Source: Comamonas sp. KCTC 72670 | GTDB taxonomy: Bacteria > Myxococcota > Myxococcia > Myxococcales > Myxococcaceae | Direction: 5' to 3' | Assembly: GCA_014656495.1 (NCBI GenBank) | Contig: BNCN01000012.1 | Coordinates: forward strand, 50,086-114,085 | DNA length: 64,000 nucleotides | Part shown: positions 27,504 through 35,173 of the stretch, piece by piece | How positions within the stretch are numbered: position 1 is the first letter of the stretch | Layout: every line of letters begins with the position of its first letter | Made by a program: the position numbers and the translations under genes | The notes under the pieces: generated by a model | Seen by the model: only the letters and a program-made list of their open reading frames with translations | Database searches by the model: none | What the model was told of the DNA's origin: nothing

Positions 27504-29621
27504 TCACGGTAACTCGCGACGGACCCCACCCGGACCGCCATGTCGCAGTGGCCAGCCGCGCTCGCTCACCTGCATCTCGGGGCCCAGGCCGTACGACTCC
27601 AGGGTCCACACGCCGTCCCGCTCCAGGACGACATAGAGAGCGCCTCCCTCGAACGCCGCGCCCACCACGCGGGGCTGCGCAGGCAACGGGCACATGCCCA
27701 CGCGTTCGCCTCGGGAGAAGAACTGGAGCCAGGATTGGTGCCCGTCGGGTGACTCCGCGTCCGCGAGCACGCCCACCACGTCACCTTGCAGCAATGCGGC
27801 CTCGTACACGGTGCCTGGAAGTGACTCATGAGGCAGGGCGTCCACCTCCCAGGCCGTGTGCCCCGTGCCCGACTCCACCGCGCGAAGCACCACGCGCTCT
27901 TCCTCGGCAGTACAGGGCAAGCCATCCGTGCGCGCACACGCGCGTGCGAAGAGATAAGCCATTGTTCCTCCACTCGACACCAGCGCGGGCGCTGTGAGCG
28001 GCACGCGTGTACCGGTGCCGGTGTCCCAGTCCACCGTCGTCGGAGTACCTGCATCGGTCCGCACGAAGGCGCTGCCTCCAGCCAAGAGCACGCCATTGGC
28101 AATCGCCAACGATGCACCTCCATCCGGCACACCGCCGTCGAGCAGCGGCGTCAGCGAAAACTCCGTCTCCACGCGCCGCAGCCGACCATCCACTGTGTAG
28201 ACATAGGCCGTGCCGTCCGCGCCGAGAACGAGCCGCGCCTCGCCACTCCACGCCTCGACCTGCGACGCCCCCAGCACGGTGCCCGCATCCTCACGGCCCG
28301 CGAGCCACACCAGCCGCGCGGACTCCATCTGCGCGGTCCCTCCATCCGGCACGGCGGCGCCCCAAGACACATAGGCGAGCACGTCGCCAGATTCCGTGAG
28401 CGCCACGTGCCCCGTCCCGGGCCCGCCCGCCCACGTTCCCGCGTCCGCGCCGAGCGCCCCCCAGGTGGCCTCCCAGAGCCGCTCACCGGACCCTCGGTGC
28501 GCGTAACCCTCTAGTCCGTCCGCAGCCCGCACCACCACGCCCGCGTCCGAAGCCGCGAGCAACGTCCGCGCGCCCCCATCCGGATACGCCGACGCGTAAC
28601 GCAGCAACCCCGAGCCCGTGTACGCGACCAACTGGCACCCCGCGTCCCCACCACACACCGACGTGAAAACCCCATCCCCCTCCACGAGCACCACCGGGCC
28701 ACCGTCCTCCGACACCGGCGCCCCCTCCAGCACCTGGCGGAACGCGGGTTCCAACTCGACAGGCTCCGGGCGCTCGCACGCGCCGGCCCGGCACCGCCCC
28801 TCGTCCTGACAGGCCGTGGCTGGCGCGCAGACGAAGCCCTCCGGCGGAGCCATCTCCCGGCAGGTCCCCAGCAGGCACAGCCGCGCCGTCTGGCAGCTCA
28901 CCGGACCACACGGCACGAAGTCATCCACGTTCACCGACGTGCAGCCCTTGTCCCGGTCGCACACGCCCACCTCACAGGGGTTCCACGGCGCGGGACACGC
29001 CACCTGCGTCGTCACGCACCCGCGCGTGGGCGAGCACGCATCCACCGTGCACGGGTTGTTGTCATCACACGTCCGAGGCTCGCCAACACACGTCCCCGCC
29101 TTGCAGCGCCCGTTCACCTCACAGCGGCTCTCCGCCGTGCACGCGGCGCCCTCCTCCAGCGGCGTCTCCACGCACGCACCGGACGCCACATCGAAGTGGA
29201 ACGTCGAGCAGGGCCGCTCCGGACACGGCGAGGGCCGCACCCCCATCCCCGTCAGCCGCACGGACTCCGTCACCCCCGCGCCCGCCAGCACCAGCGTGCC
29301 CTCCGCCACGCCATCGCCCGCGGTGAACACCACCTCCACGTCCGCCACGCCGCTGCCGGGCACGCCCACCTCCGGCGTCACCACCGCGAAGGGCCCGTCC
29401 ACGGCGGCCACCACCGTCACGCCCGAGCGGCCCGTGGCGAGCACCGCAACGCCACGGCGTGCCTGCGCGCCCTCCAGCACGCGGCCGAAATCCACCACCG
29501 ACTCCCGAGGCCGGAAGCCCTGCCGCGTGCCCCCCGTGCCCGAGCCCTCCGGCTGACACCCCACCACGGCGAGCACGAGCGCCAGGAGCCACGCAGTCCA
29601 GCAACGCACAGGCGAATGCAT
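27504..29621 (-). CDS. Cys-rich lipoprotein with ASH-like and propeller-like parts
   Basis: 705 residues. Lipobox VVGC follows a clear signal peptide (Cys at about 22). Residues 35-130 look like an immunoglobulin-type ASH/Hydin strand domain (VVDFGRVLEG, GPFAVVTPEVG). Residues 130-285 carry over 20 cysteines in C-x-x-x-x-C spacing (CEVNGRCKAGTC, CDDNNPCTVDAC, CEVGVCDRDKGC), the disulphide-rich style of myxobacterial surface proteins such as MopE relatives. The rest, about 420 residues, has repeated beta-propeller-like strands (GHVALTESGDVLAYVSW, LVLGADGTAYVYTVDG) suggestive of PQQ-like or WD repeats. Function unknown; probably a surface binding protein. The next gene on this strand starts 47 bases away. 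ATG 29621 is the start. Confidence 0.8.
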   Translation of the reverse strand: MHSPVRCWTAWLLALVLAVVGCQPEGSGTGGTRQGFRPRESVVDFGRVLEGAQARRGVAVLATGRSGVTVVAAVDGPFAVVTPEVGVPGSGVADVEVVFTAGDGVAEGTLVLAGAGVTESVRLTGMGVRPSPCPERPCSTFHFDVASGACVETPLEEGAACTAESRCEVNGRCKAGTCVGEPRTCDDNNPCTVDACSPTRGCVTTQVACPAPWNPCEVGVCDRDKGCTSVNVDDFVPCGPVSCQTARLCLLGTCREMAPPEGFVCAPATACQDEGRCRAGACERPEPVELEPAFRQVLEGAPVSEDGGPVVLVEGDGVFTSVCGGDAGCQLVAYTGSGLLRYASAYPDGGARTLLAASDAGVVVRAADGLEGYAHRGSGERLWEATWGALGADAGTWAGGPGTGHVALTESGDVLAYVSWGAAVPDGGTAQMESARLVWLAGREDAGTVLGASQVEAWSGEARLVLGADGTAYVYTVDGRLRRVETEFSLTPLLDGGVPDGGASLAIANGVLLAGGSAFVRTDAGTPTTVDWDTGTGTRVPLTAPALVSSGGTMAYLFARACARTDGLPCTAEEERVVLRAVESGTGHTAWEVDALPHESLPGTVYEAALLQGDVVGVLADAESPDGHQSWLQFFSRGERVGMCPLPAQPRVVGAAFEGGALYVVLERDGVWTLESYGLGPEMQVSERGWPLRHGGPGGVRRELP

Positions 29622-29689
29622 GGCGGCGGAATCAACCGGACGCCGTCAGCCCCTGCAATGCGACGCCGAGGCGCCGTCCTCCGACGAAC

Positions 29690-30310
29690 TCAGGGCCCCG
29701 GCGCGGGGGCACGGCGGCGCGCGAGCATCCGGATGCCCAAGGCGATGGCGGCAATCACGACCAGCCCCACCACCGCGTACTGGTAGCGCGCCATGAGCAC
29801 CGTCAGCCGCTCCAGGTTGCCGCCCACCATGGCGCCCAGCCCCAGCACCAACGCGGTATGTGCCATGGCGGACACCGCCCCCAGCGCCAGCGCGTTGAAC
29901 CGCGGCATGCGTGAGGCCCCCGCCGCGACGAAGATGAGCCCGCGAATGCCCGGCAGGAAACGGTTCACCAACAGCAACCACGGCCCGTTCACCCGCATCC
30001 GCGCCTGCACCTGCTCCAGCCGCGCGTGGGTGATGCCCAAGAAGCTCCGCCCGGGCTGGGCCTCGAAGCGCTTCGCCAGCCAGTGGCCCACCGCGTAGTT
30101 GATGGCCGCGCCCACCACGCTCCCCACCGTGACGACGAGGAACACCAGCAGCCACGGCTGCGAGCCGCGCACCGCGTACACGCCCCCCAGCAGGGTGATG
30201 GTGTCCCCGGGGAAGGGCGGCACGACGTACTCGAGCATCGCCGCCAGACCCAGCACCAGCAGGCCCAAGGGCCCCAGGGCCGAGATGAGCTGGTCGATGT
30301 ATTCCACCAT
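29690..30310 (-). CDS. DedA family membrane protein
   Basis: 206 residues. The DedA (SNARE-associated/VTT) signature is present: EYVVPPFPGDTITLLGG with the conserved acidic and Pro-Gly residues, and NRFLPGIRGLIFVAAG with the Arg-Phe-Leu-Pro-Gly-x-Arg motif. Four hydrophobic segments flank re-entrant loops. DedA proteins scramble or flip lipid carriers and affect membrane potential and envelope stress tolerance. The start ATG 30310 lacks a strong ribosome site. Located between the Cys-rich lipoprotein gene and the rlmN gene, all on the minus strand. Confidence 0.9.
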   Translation of the reverse strand: MVEYIDQLISALGPLGLLVLGLAAMLEYVVPPFPGDTITLLGGVYAVRGSQPWLLVFLVVTVGSVVGAAINYAVGHWLAKRFEAQPGRSFLGITHARLEQVQARMRVNGPWLLLVNRFLPGIRGLIFVAAGASRMPRFNALALGAVSAMAHTALVLGLGAMVGGNLERLTVLMARYQYAVVGLVVIAAIALGIRMLARRRAPAPGP

Positions 30311-30386
30311 GCGCCGTTCGATTTAAGTCGGACGCCGCCCGGGGGAAAGCGGCATCCACCCGGCCCCGTCACCGGTGAACATCCCG

Positions 30387-30406
30387 GGGGCCTTCACAGA
30401 GGCCCC
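30387..30406 (-). terminator. Hairpin after rlmN
   Basis: 7-bp stem GGGGCCT/AGGCCCC, loop TCACAG, 10 bases past the rlmN stop; the following minus-strand bases lack a T-tract. Confidence 0.4.
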
Positions 30407-30416
30407 AAGCGGGACG

Positions 30417-31496
30417 TCACGGCGTCGTCGAGGAAGCCGGTGCCTCGGAAGGCCGCGGCATCACCGTGCCGCCGTACTGGGTGGCCGCCAGCGTTCCACA
30501 CGCCGCGCCAATCTCCTTGCCACCCGAGTACCGCCGCGCCACCGGCGACTTGAGAATCTGGAGGTGGTCGCGGAACGCGCTCAGCTCCTCCGGCGTGGGC
30601 GGCAGGTACTTCCCGGTGGGGTCCGTCACGTCGATGAGGTCCACCTTGATGCGGATGCCCTCGAACGCGGCCTTCAGCGCCTCGGCGTCCTCCAGCCCCA
30701 TGTTGAAGCCGCTGATGGCCACGTAGGCGATCATCGCCCGCTCGCGCCGCACCTCGCTGTACTCGCGGATGGCGGCGATGAGCTCCGGCAGCGGGTGCGT
30801 CTTTTCGATGGGCAGCACCTTCGCGCGCTTCTCCGCGATGGCGCTCGTCACGGAGAACGCGAGCCGGTACGGATGGCCCTCGCGCACATAGCGGCGGATG
30901 GCCGGCACGTGGCCCGCGGTGGAGAAGGTGATGGACTCCCCCGCGATGGAGAAGCCCGCTGGGTGGCGCAGGATGTCCGCCGCGCGCAGCGTCTCCTTGT
31001 AGTTGAGCAGCGGCTCGCCCATCCCCATGAAGACGACGCCGCGCACCGGCCGGTCCGCTTCGGCGCGGACCTGCAGCACCTGATCCAGAATCTCCCAGGT
31101 CTGCAGATTCCTTTTGAAGCCCAACTTGCCCGTCATGCAGAAGTCGCACGCGAGCGCACAGCCCACCTGGCTGGAGACGCAGATGACGTACTTCTCATCG
31201 AAGATGGGGATGCGGACCGCCTCGATGCGCCCGCCCAGCGGGGAGTCGAAGAGGTACTTCACGAAGCCGTCGTCGGCGCGGCGGCGCTCGACGATCTCCA
31301 GCTTCGGCATCTGCGCGTGGGCCCGGAGGTGATCTCCCACCCTGCGCGGCACCTGCCGGGCCGAGGCGACGTCCTCGACGGTCTGCAGACCGTGGGCGAA
31401 CACGGCCGCGAACACCTTGCGTACGGCGGTGGGCGACGGGGAGAGCGGCGCGAGCGCGGCCTCCAGCTCCGGAAGCGAAAGGGACTTCAGGTTCAC
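30417..31496 (-). CDS. rlmN: 23S rRNA (adenine-2503) methyltransferase
   Basis: 359 residues. Radical SAM enzyme that methylates C2 of A2503 in 23S rRNA and A37 in some tRNAs. The cluster motif CALACDFC is followed by MTGKLGF; GMGEPLLNY and the later ITFSTAG are present. The C-terminal region has ACGTLA, which carries the transient methyl-donating cysteine. The GTG start at 31496 shares a GTGA overlap with the stop of the anti-sigma gene. It is therefore the last of three coupled genes behind a sigma factor, an unusual setting for this enzyme. Confidence 0.95.
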   Translation of the reverse strand: MNLKSLSLPELEAALAPLSPSPTAVRKVFAAVFAHGLQTVEDVASARQVPRRVGDHLRAHAQMPKLEIVERRRADDGFVKYLFDSPLGGRIEAVRIPIFDEKYVICVSSQVGCALACDFCMTGKLGFKRNLQTWEILDQVLQVRAEADRPVRGVVFMGMGEPLLNYKETLRAADILRHPAGFSIAGESITFSTAGHVPAIRRYVREGHPYRLAFSVTSAIAEKRAKVLPIEKTHPLPELIAAIREYSEVRRERAMIAYVAISGFNMGLEDAEALKAAFEGIRIKVDLIDVTDPTGKYLPPTPEELSAFRDHLQILKSPVARRYSGGKEIGAACGTLAATQYGGTVMPRPSEAPASSTTP

Positions 31497-31732
31497 GAGG
31501 CGGACTTGATTTTGGAGCGAAGGAACTCGGTGAGCTTCTGGGAGACTTCCTTCGGCATCTTCGCCACCAGGGCCTTCTTGCAGAGCCCCGGCGTGGCCCG
31601 GTAGGTGCGCAGGAACTCCACACAGGGGCTACACCCCCGCAGATGCTCACGCAGATGCTGTGCGTCCTCTGGAGACATCTCTCCGTCGAGGTATTCCAGC
31701 AGGAGGTTGATGGAGTCTTTGCAGTTGTACAT
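31493..31732 (-). CDS. Zinc-finger anti-sigma factor
   Basis: 79 residues. A short helical N-terminus (NCKDSINLLLEYLDGEMS) is followed by the ZAS motif H-x3-C-x2-C in REHLRGCSPC, the zinc site of anti-sigma factors of the ChrR/RsrA type. A Cys near the end of the helix (GLCKKALVAKMP) and a basic tail follow. Its partner is the ECF sigma factor upstream. Start chosen at ATG 31732, with GAGG 5 bases away; a GTG at 31801, which forms a GTGA overlap with the sigma stop, would add 23 residues and cannot be excluded. Its stop overlaps the rlmN start. Confidence 0.8.
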   Translation of the reverse strand: MYNCKDSINLLLEYLDGEMSPEDAQHLREHLRGCSPCVEFLRTYRATPGLCKKALVAKMPKEVSQKLTEFLRSKIKSAS

Positions 31733-31797
31733 CCGAACCTCGGCTGGCTGCGTCGCGCCCTCGTCTCTTTCGATGATGCCGAGCGCTCTGTCGCGTT

Positions 31798-32412
31798 TCA
31801 CAGCTCGCGACTGTCCCGGTTGTAGAAAGCGTCGATGGCTTCACGGAGCGCGAGCCGTGCGCGGTGCAACCGGCTCTTGATGGCGGGGATGGAGTCCCCC
31901 GTCACCTCAGCAATCTGTTCGTAACTGAGGCCCTCCACGTCTTTCAAGAGGAAGACCTCCCGGTACCCCTCGGGCAGGCGGTCCGAGGCCTGCTGGATGG
32001 CGTTCCCCAGCTCGGCGTCCAGGGCCTTCTCCTCGGCGTCCCGGCTCCAATCCGTCTGGGGATACTCCGCCAGGGAGCCCCGCTCGGTGAACTCCGGGCC
32101 CTGGAGCTCCTGCTCGGCTGCCTGGGCCACGCGGCGGTGGCGCAGGCGCATGAGCGCATGGTTGGCCGCGATGCGGTGGACCCAGGACCCGAAGGCCGCA
32201 TCCCCCCGGAAATCCTTCAGATGTTGATAGGCGGACAGGAAGGTGTCCTGGGTGATTTCGGCCGCGTCGGCCTCCGAACGCGTCATCCGGAGCGCCAGGC
32301 CGTACACCCTGTCCCGGTGGGCATCCACCAGGGCCTCGAAGGCGGAAACATCCCCATCCTGTGCGCGGGCGAGGAGCTGACGGTCCTCTTCCCTGACGGC
32401 CTCGTCGGACAT
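31798..32412 (-). CDS. ECF RNA polymerase sigma factor
   Basis: 204 residues. Region 2 spans about 20-95 with AEITQDTFLSAYQHLKDFRG and SWVHRIAANHALMRLR. Region 4 spans about 145-195 with LPEGYREVFLLKDVEGLSYEQIAE and AIKSRLHRARLALREA, the helix-turn-helix binding the -35 element. It is an RpoE-like group-4 factor released by the anti-sigma encoded next. The gene is followed by the anti-sigma and rlmN genes. Signal and target promoters are unknown; the likely effect includes its own operon. Start ATG 32412; the ribosome site is weak. Confidence 0.92.
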   Translation of the reverse strand: MSDEAVREEDRQLLARAQDGDVSAFEALVDAHRDRVYGLALRMTRSEADAAEITQDTFLSAYQHLKDFRGDAAFGSWVHRIAANHALMRLRHRRVAQAAEQELQGPEFTERGSLAEYPQTDWSRDAEEKALDAELGNAIQQASDRLPEGYREVFLLKDVEGLSYEQIAEVTGDSIPAIKSRLHRARLALREAIDAFYNRDSREL

Positions 32413-32447
32413 GGCGGGGCGCACCCAACCAGCCAGGAAGCCCGGCG

Positions 32448-33032
32448 TCAAGCGGGCTTGCGGCGCCCGGGGGACGGCCCCCTGCTGACGTGTTGACTGT
32501 CCCGGACCCACAGCCGGAAGGGTTCGGCGGCCCACGCACCGGCGTAGTCCACCCCGATCCGGGGCCCCCGGGACACGGCGGACTCGGGAACAGGCGTCCC
32601 GGGTCGCAGATGAAGCGCCGGGGAGCAGAGCCCGTGCCGGTTGTGCGCCCGGGTGAGGCCCAGGGCCTTGCACAGGCGCCCGGGGCCGTCCGTGCGCCCC
32701 CCCGGGGGCAGCCCCTCCAGCGGCTCCACCGCCCGGACCAGCACCGCCGCCCCCACCCCGGTGGCATCCGTCACCACGTTGAAACAGTGGTGCATGCCAT
32801 AAATCAGATAGACGTACGCCACGCCGGGCGGGCCGAACATGACCTCGGTGCGCGGCGTCAGGCCCTTGGCCGCGTGGCACGCCAGGTCGTGCTCACCGAC
32901 GTAGGCCTCCGTCTCGACGATGCGGCCCACGCGGCGCTGCCCGGCCGCCTCCACCACCAGCAGGGTGCCGAGAAGTTCGCGAGCCACCACCAGCGCGGGG
33001 CGGGCGTAGAAGGACTCCGGCAACCAGTTCAC
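32448..33032 (-). CDS. 3-methyladenine DNA glycosylase, AAG/MPG type
   Basis: 194 residues. The AAG family signature is clear: VGRIVETEAYVGEHDLACHA with catalytic Glu and the DNA-intercalating neighbourhood, and VYLIYGMHHCFNVVTD. The C-terminal GRLCKALGLTRAHN is also typical. It removes alkylated purines such as 3-methyladenine and hypoxanthine as the first step of base-excision repair. The start is taken as GTG 33032 (VNWLPESFYARPALVV); longer in-frame extension to 33374 runs antisense over the malQ promoter and is improbable. The gene is divergent from malQ across 58 bases. Confidence 0.9.
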   Translation of the reverse strand: MNWLPESFYARPALVVARELLGTLLVVEAAGQRRVGRIVETEAYVGEHDLACHAAKGLTPRTEVMFGPPGVAYVYLIYGMHHCFNVVTDATGVGAAVLVRAVEPLEGLPPGGRTDGPGRLCKALGLTRAHNRHGLCSPALHLRPGTPVPESAVSRGPRIGVDYAGAWAAEPFRLWVRDSQHVSRGPSPGRRKPA

Positions 33033-33090
33033 GCAGGAATGATAACGGCAGTTCCCAGCCGCGCGGGGCTGGTGCACATTGCATCGCACC

Positions 33091-34641
33091 ATGTCCACGC
33101 CCGGCCGGCTCTCCGGTCTCCTGCTCCCGCTCTTCTCCCTCCGCTCGCAGGCCGACTTCGGCATCGGCGACTTCGGCGCCATGGAGGGCCTCTTCACCTG
33201 GATGAAGGCCGCACGCCAGCGGATGCTGATGGTGCTGCCGCTGCTGCCCACGGCGCCGGGGGACTCGAGCCCGTACGCCACGCGCTCGGCCTTTGGCCTC
33301 AACCCCCTCTTCATCGACCTGCAGAAGCTGCCGGAGTTCGCGGCGGCGGGCGGAGAGGCGGCCCTGTCGGACACCCAGCGCGCCCAGCTCGCGGAGGCCC
33401 GCCGCGCGCCCCGCGTGCGCTACGACCTGGTCTTCCCCCTCAAGGACGCCGCCTTCGCCAAGGCCTTCGACGTCTTCGAGCAGCAGCACTGGGCGCCCCA
33501 GTCCGAGCGCGCCAAGGCCTTCCAGCAGTGGCGCGAGGCCCAGGGCGAGTGGCTGGAGAGCTACGCCCTGTTCACCGCCATCAGCGAGCAGGAGGACCGT
33601 CGCGCGTGGTGGGAGTGGCCCGAGGGCCTGCGCACCCGCCAGCCCGAGGCGCTGGCCGCCAAGTCCCGGGAGCTGGAGCGGCGCGTGCGCTACCACGCGT
33701 GGCTCCAGTGGGTGGCCGAGCAGCAGTGGAACGAGGCGCGGACCCAGGCGCGCGCGCACGACGTGCTCCTGTGCGGCGACGAGCCCTTCATCATCGGCCA
33801 GGACAGCGCGGACGTCTGGGCGCACCCGGACATCCTGCGGCGCGACGCCCGCCTGGGCGTGCCCCCGGATGACTTCTCCGCCACGGGCCAGGACTGGGGC
33901 CTGCCCTACTTCGACTTCGCGGCCATGGAGAAGGACGACTTCGCGTGGCTGAAGACGCGCGCGAAGAAGGCGGCCAGCTACTACGACTTGCGCCGCGTGG
34001 ACCACGCGGTGGGCTACTTCCGCCAGTGGATTCGCGACGAGCAGACGCCCACCGGGCGCTTCATCCCGCCGGACGAGGCGAGCCACCGCTACTTCGGCGA
34101 GAAGACGTTCCGCCTGCTCTCCGAGGGCGCGGGCATCGTCGCCGAGGACCTGGGCGTGATTCCGCCCTTCGTGCGCCACATCCTCGCGGACCTGAAGCTG
34201 CCCGGCTACCGGGTGATGCGCTGGGAGCGCGACGACAACCACTACCGCGACCCGCGCCAGTTCCCCACGGTGTCGCTGGTGACCACCGGCACCCATGACA
34301 CGGACACGGTGGCCGAGTGGTGGGAGGGCGCGGGCGACCACGAGCGCCACGCCGCGGCCCGCTCGTGGCCGGAGCTGCACGGCGTGCACATCTCCCGCGA
34401 GTTCAGCCCGGACGTCCACCGGGCCATGCTCGCCTCGGCGCTCAACGCCGCCAGCGACCTGTGCGTGCTGCCCTGGCAGGACGTACTCGGCACCCGGGAC
34501 CGCATCAACCTGCCCGGCTCCATGAGCGACTCGAACTGGGCGTACCGCATCGAGCAGAACGTGGGTGACTTGCTCACCGACCCGCGCACGAAGGAGGCCG
34601 CCGAGCGGCTGGCCTGGCTCACCGCCTCCGCGCGGCGCTGA
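33091..34641 (+). CDS. malQ: 4-alpha-glucanotransferase (GH77)
   Basis: 516 residues. Glycoside hydrolase family 77 disproportionating enzyme that moves glucan segments between maltodextrins. Active-site segments: SPYATRSAFGLNPLFIDL, RRVDHAVGYF with the nucleophile Asp, EDLGVIPPFVR with the acid/base Glu, and TTGTHDTDTV with the third acidic residue. Length is typical. Start ATG 33091; an ATG four codons earlier is in frame but no clear ribosome site is seen at either. It probably serves glycogen or trehalose metabolism. Confidence 0.95.
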   Translation: MSTPGRLSGLLLPLFSLRSQADFGIGDFGAMEGLFTWMKAARQRMLMVLPLLPTAPGDSSPYATRSAFGLNPLFIDLQKLPEFAAAGGEAALSDTQRAQLAEARRAPRVRYDLVFPLKDAAFAKAFDVFEQQHWAPQSERAKAFQQWREAQGEWLESYALFTAISEQEDRRAWWEWPEGLRTRQPEALAAKSRELERRVRYHAWLQWVAEQQWNEARTQARAHDVLLCGDEPFIIGQDSADVWAHPDILRRDARLGVPPDDFSATGQDWGLPYFDFAAMEKDDFAWLKTRAKKAASYYDLRRVDHAVGYFRQWIRDEQTPTGRFIPPDEASHRYFGEKTFRLLSEGAGIVAEDLGVIPPFVRHILADLKLPGYRVMRWERDDNHYRDPRQFPTVSLVTTGTHDTDTVAEWWEGAGDHERHAAARSWPELHGVHISREFSPDVHRAMLASALNAASDLCVLPWQDVLGTRDRINLPGSMSDSNWAYRIEQNVGDLLTDPRTKEAAERLAWLTASARR

Positions 34642-34710
34642 CGTCCGCGCCGGCCGCCGCTCCCGGGAGCCGCGATGTTCCCGGTTGAACGCGGCGGCCT
34701 TGGCGGCCGC

Positions 34711-35019
34711 TCAGTTGATGCACTTCACCTGGGCCGGGAAGCCGTCGAACAGGGCGCACCGCCGGTTGGAGTTGGCGCACTCCAGCCGCTCGCAGACGTC
34801 GTCGAAGACGCAGATGGGCGGCGAGCGGCCGAACTCCAGGAAGATCTCCGTGCAGAACTGGTACGGATTCACGCAGCCGAACGAGCCGCAGTAGGGCGCG
34901 TCCGAGAAGCTCTCGCCTTCCCGGAGGCGCACCGCCTCGTCCTCGGACACGCCACACGCGGACACGCAGACCGCGAGCACGGAGAACACCCAGCTTCTCA
35001 TTCGGCGGGACAGAGCCAT
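34711..35019 (-). CDS. Small Cys-rich lipoprotein
   Basis: 102 residues. Signal peptide with lipobox VSAC at about residue 22. The mature 80 residues contain eight cysteines (CGSFGC, FC, PPIC, DVCERLEC, RRC, KC near the end), the spacing of a small disulphide-rich surface domain. No family recognised. Start ATG 35019 gives a positively charged start (MALSRRMRSW); an ATG at 35001 six codons on would also work. The gene converges with malQ and is divergent from the TamA-like gene across 154 bases. Confidence 0.72.
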   Translation of the reverse strand: MALSRRMRSWVFSVLAVCVSACGVSEDEAVRLREGESFSDAPYCGSFGCVNPYQFCTEIFLEFGRSPPICVFDDVCERLECANSNRRCALFDGFPAQVKCIN

Positions 35020-35173
35020 GGCCCCATCTTGGGCCAGGAGGGCCCGGCTTGCACGTCCTCGCGAAGGACCGTTTCGGGACAGCGGACACTGCTCGCGGGC
35101 CGGAGGACCCGGTATGCGACACTGCCGCGCACGTCTGGGTAGAAGAAGTGTTGGGGCGCCAAGCCTTCCGGCT

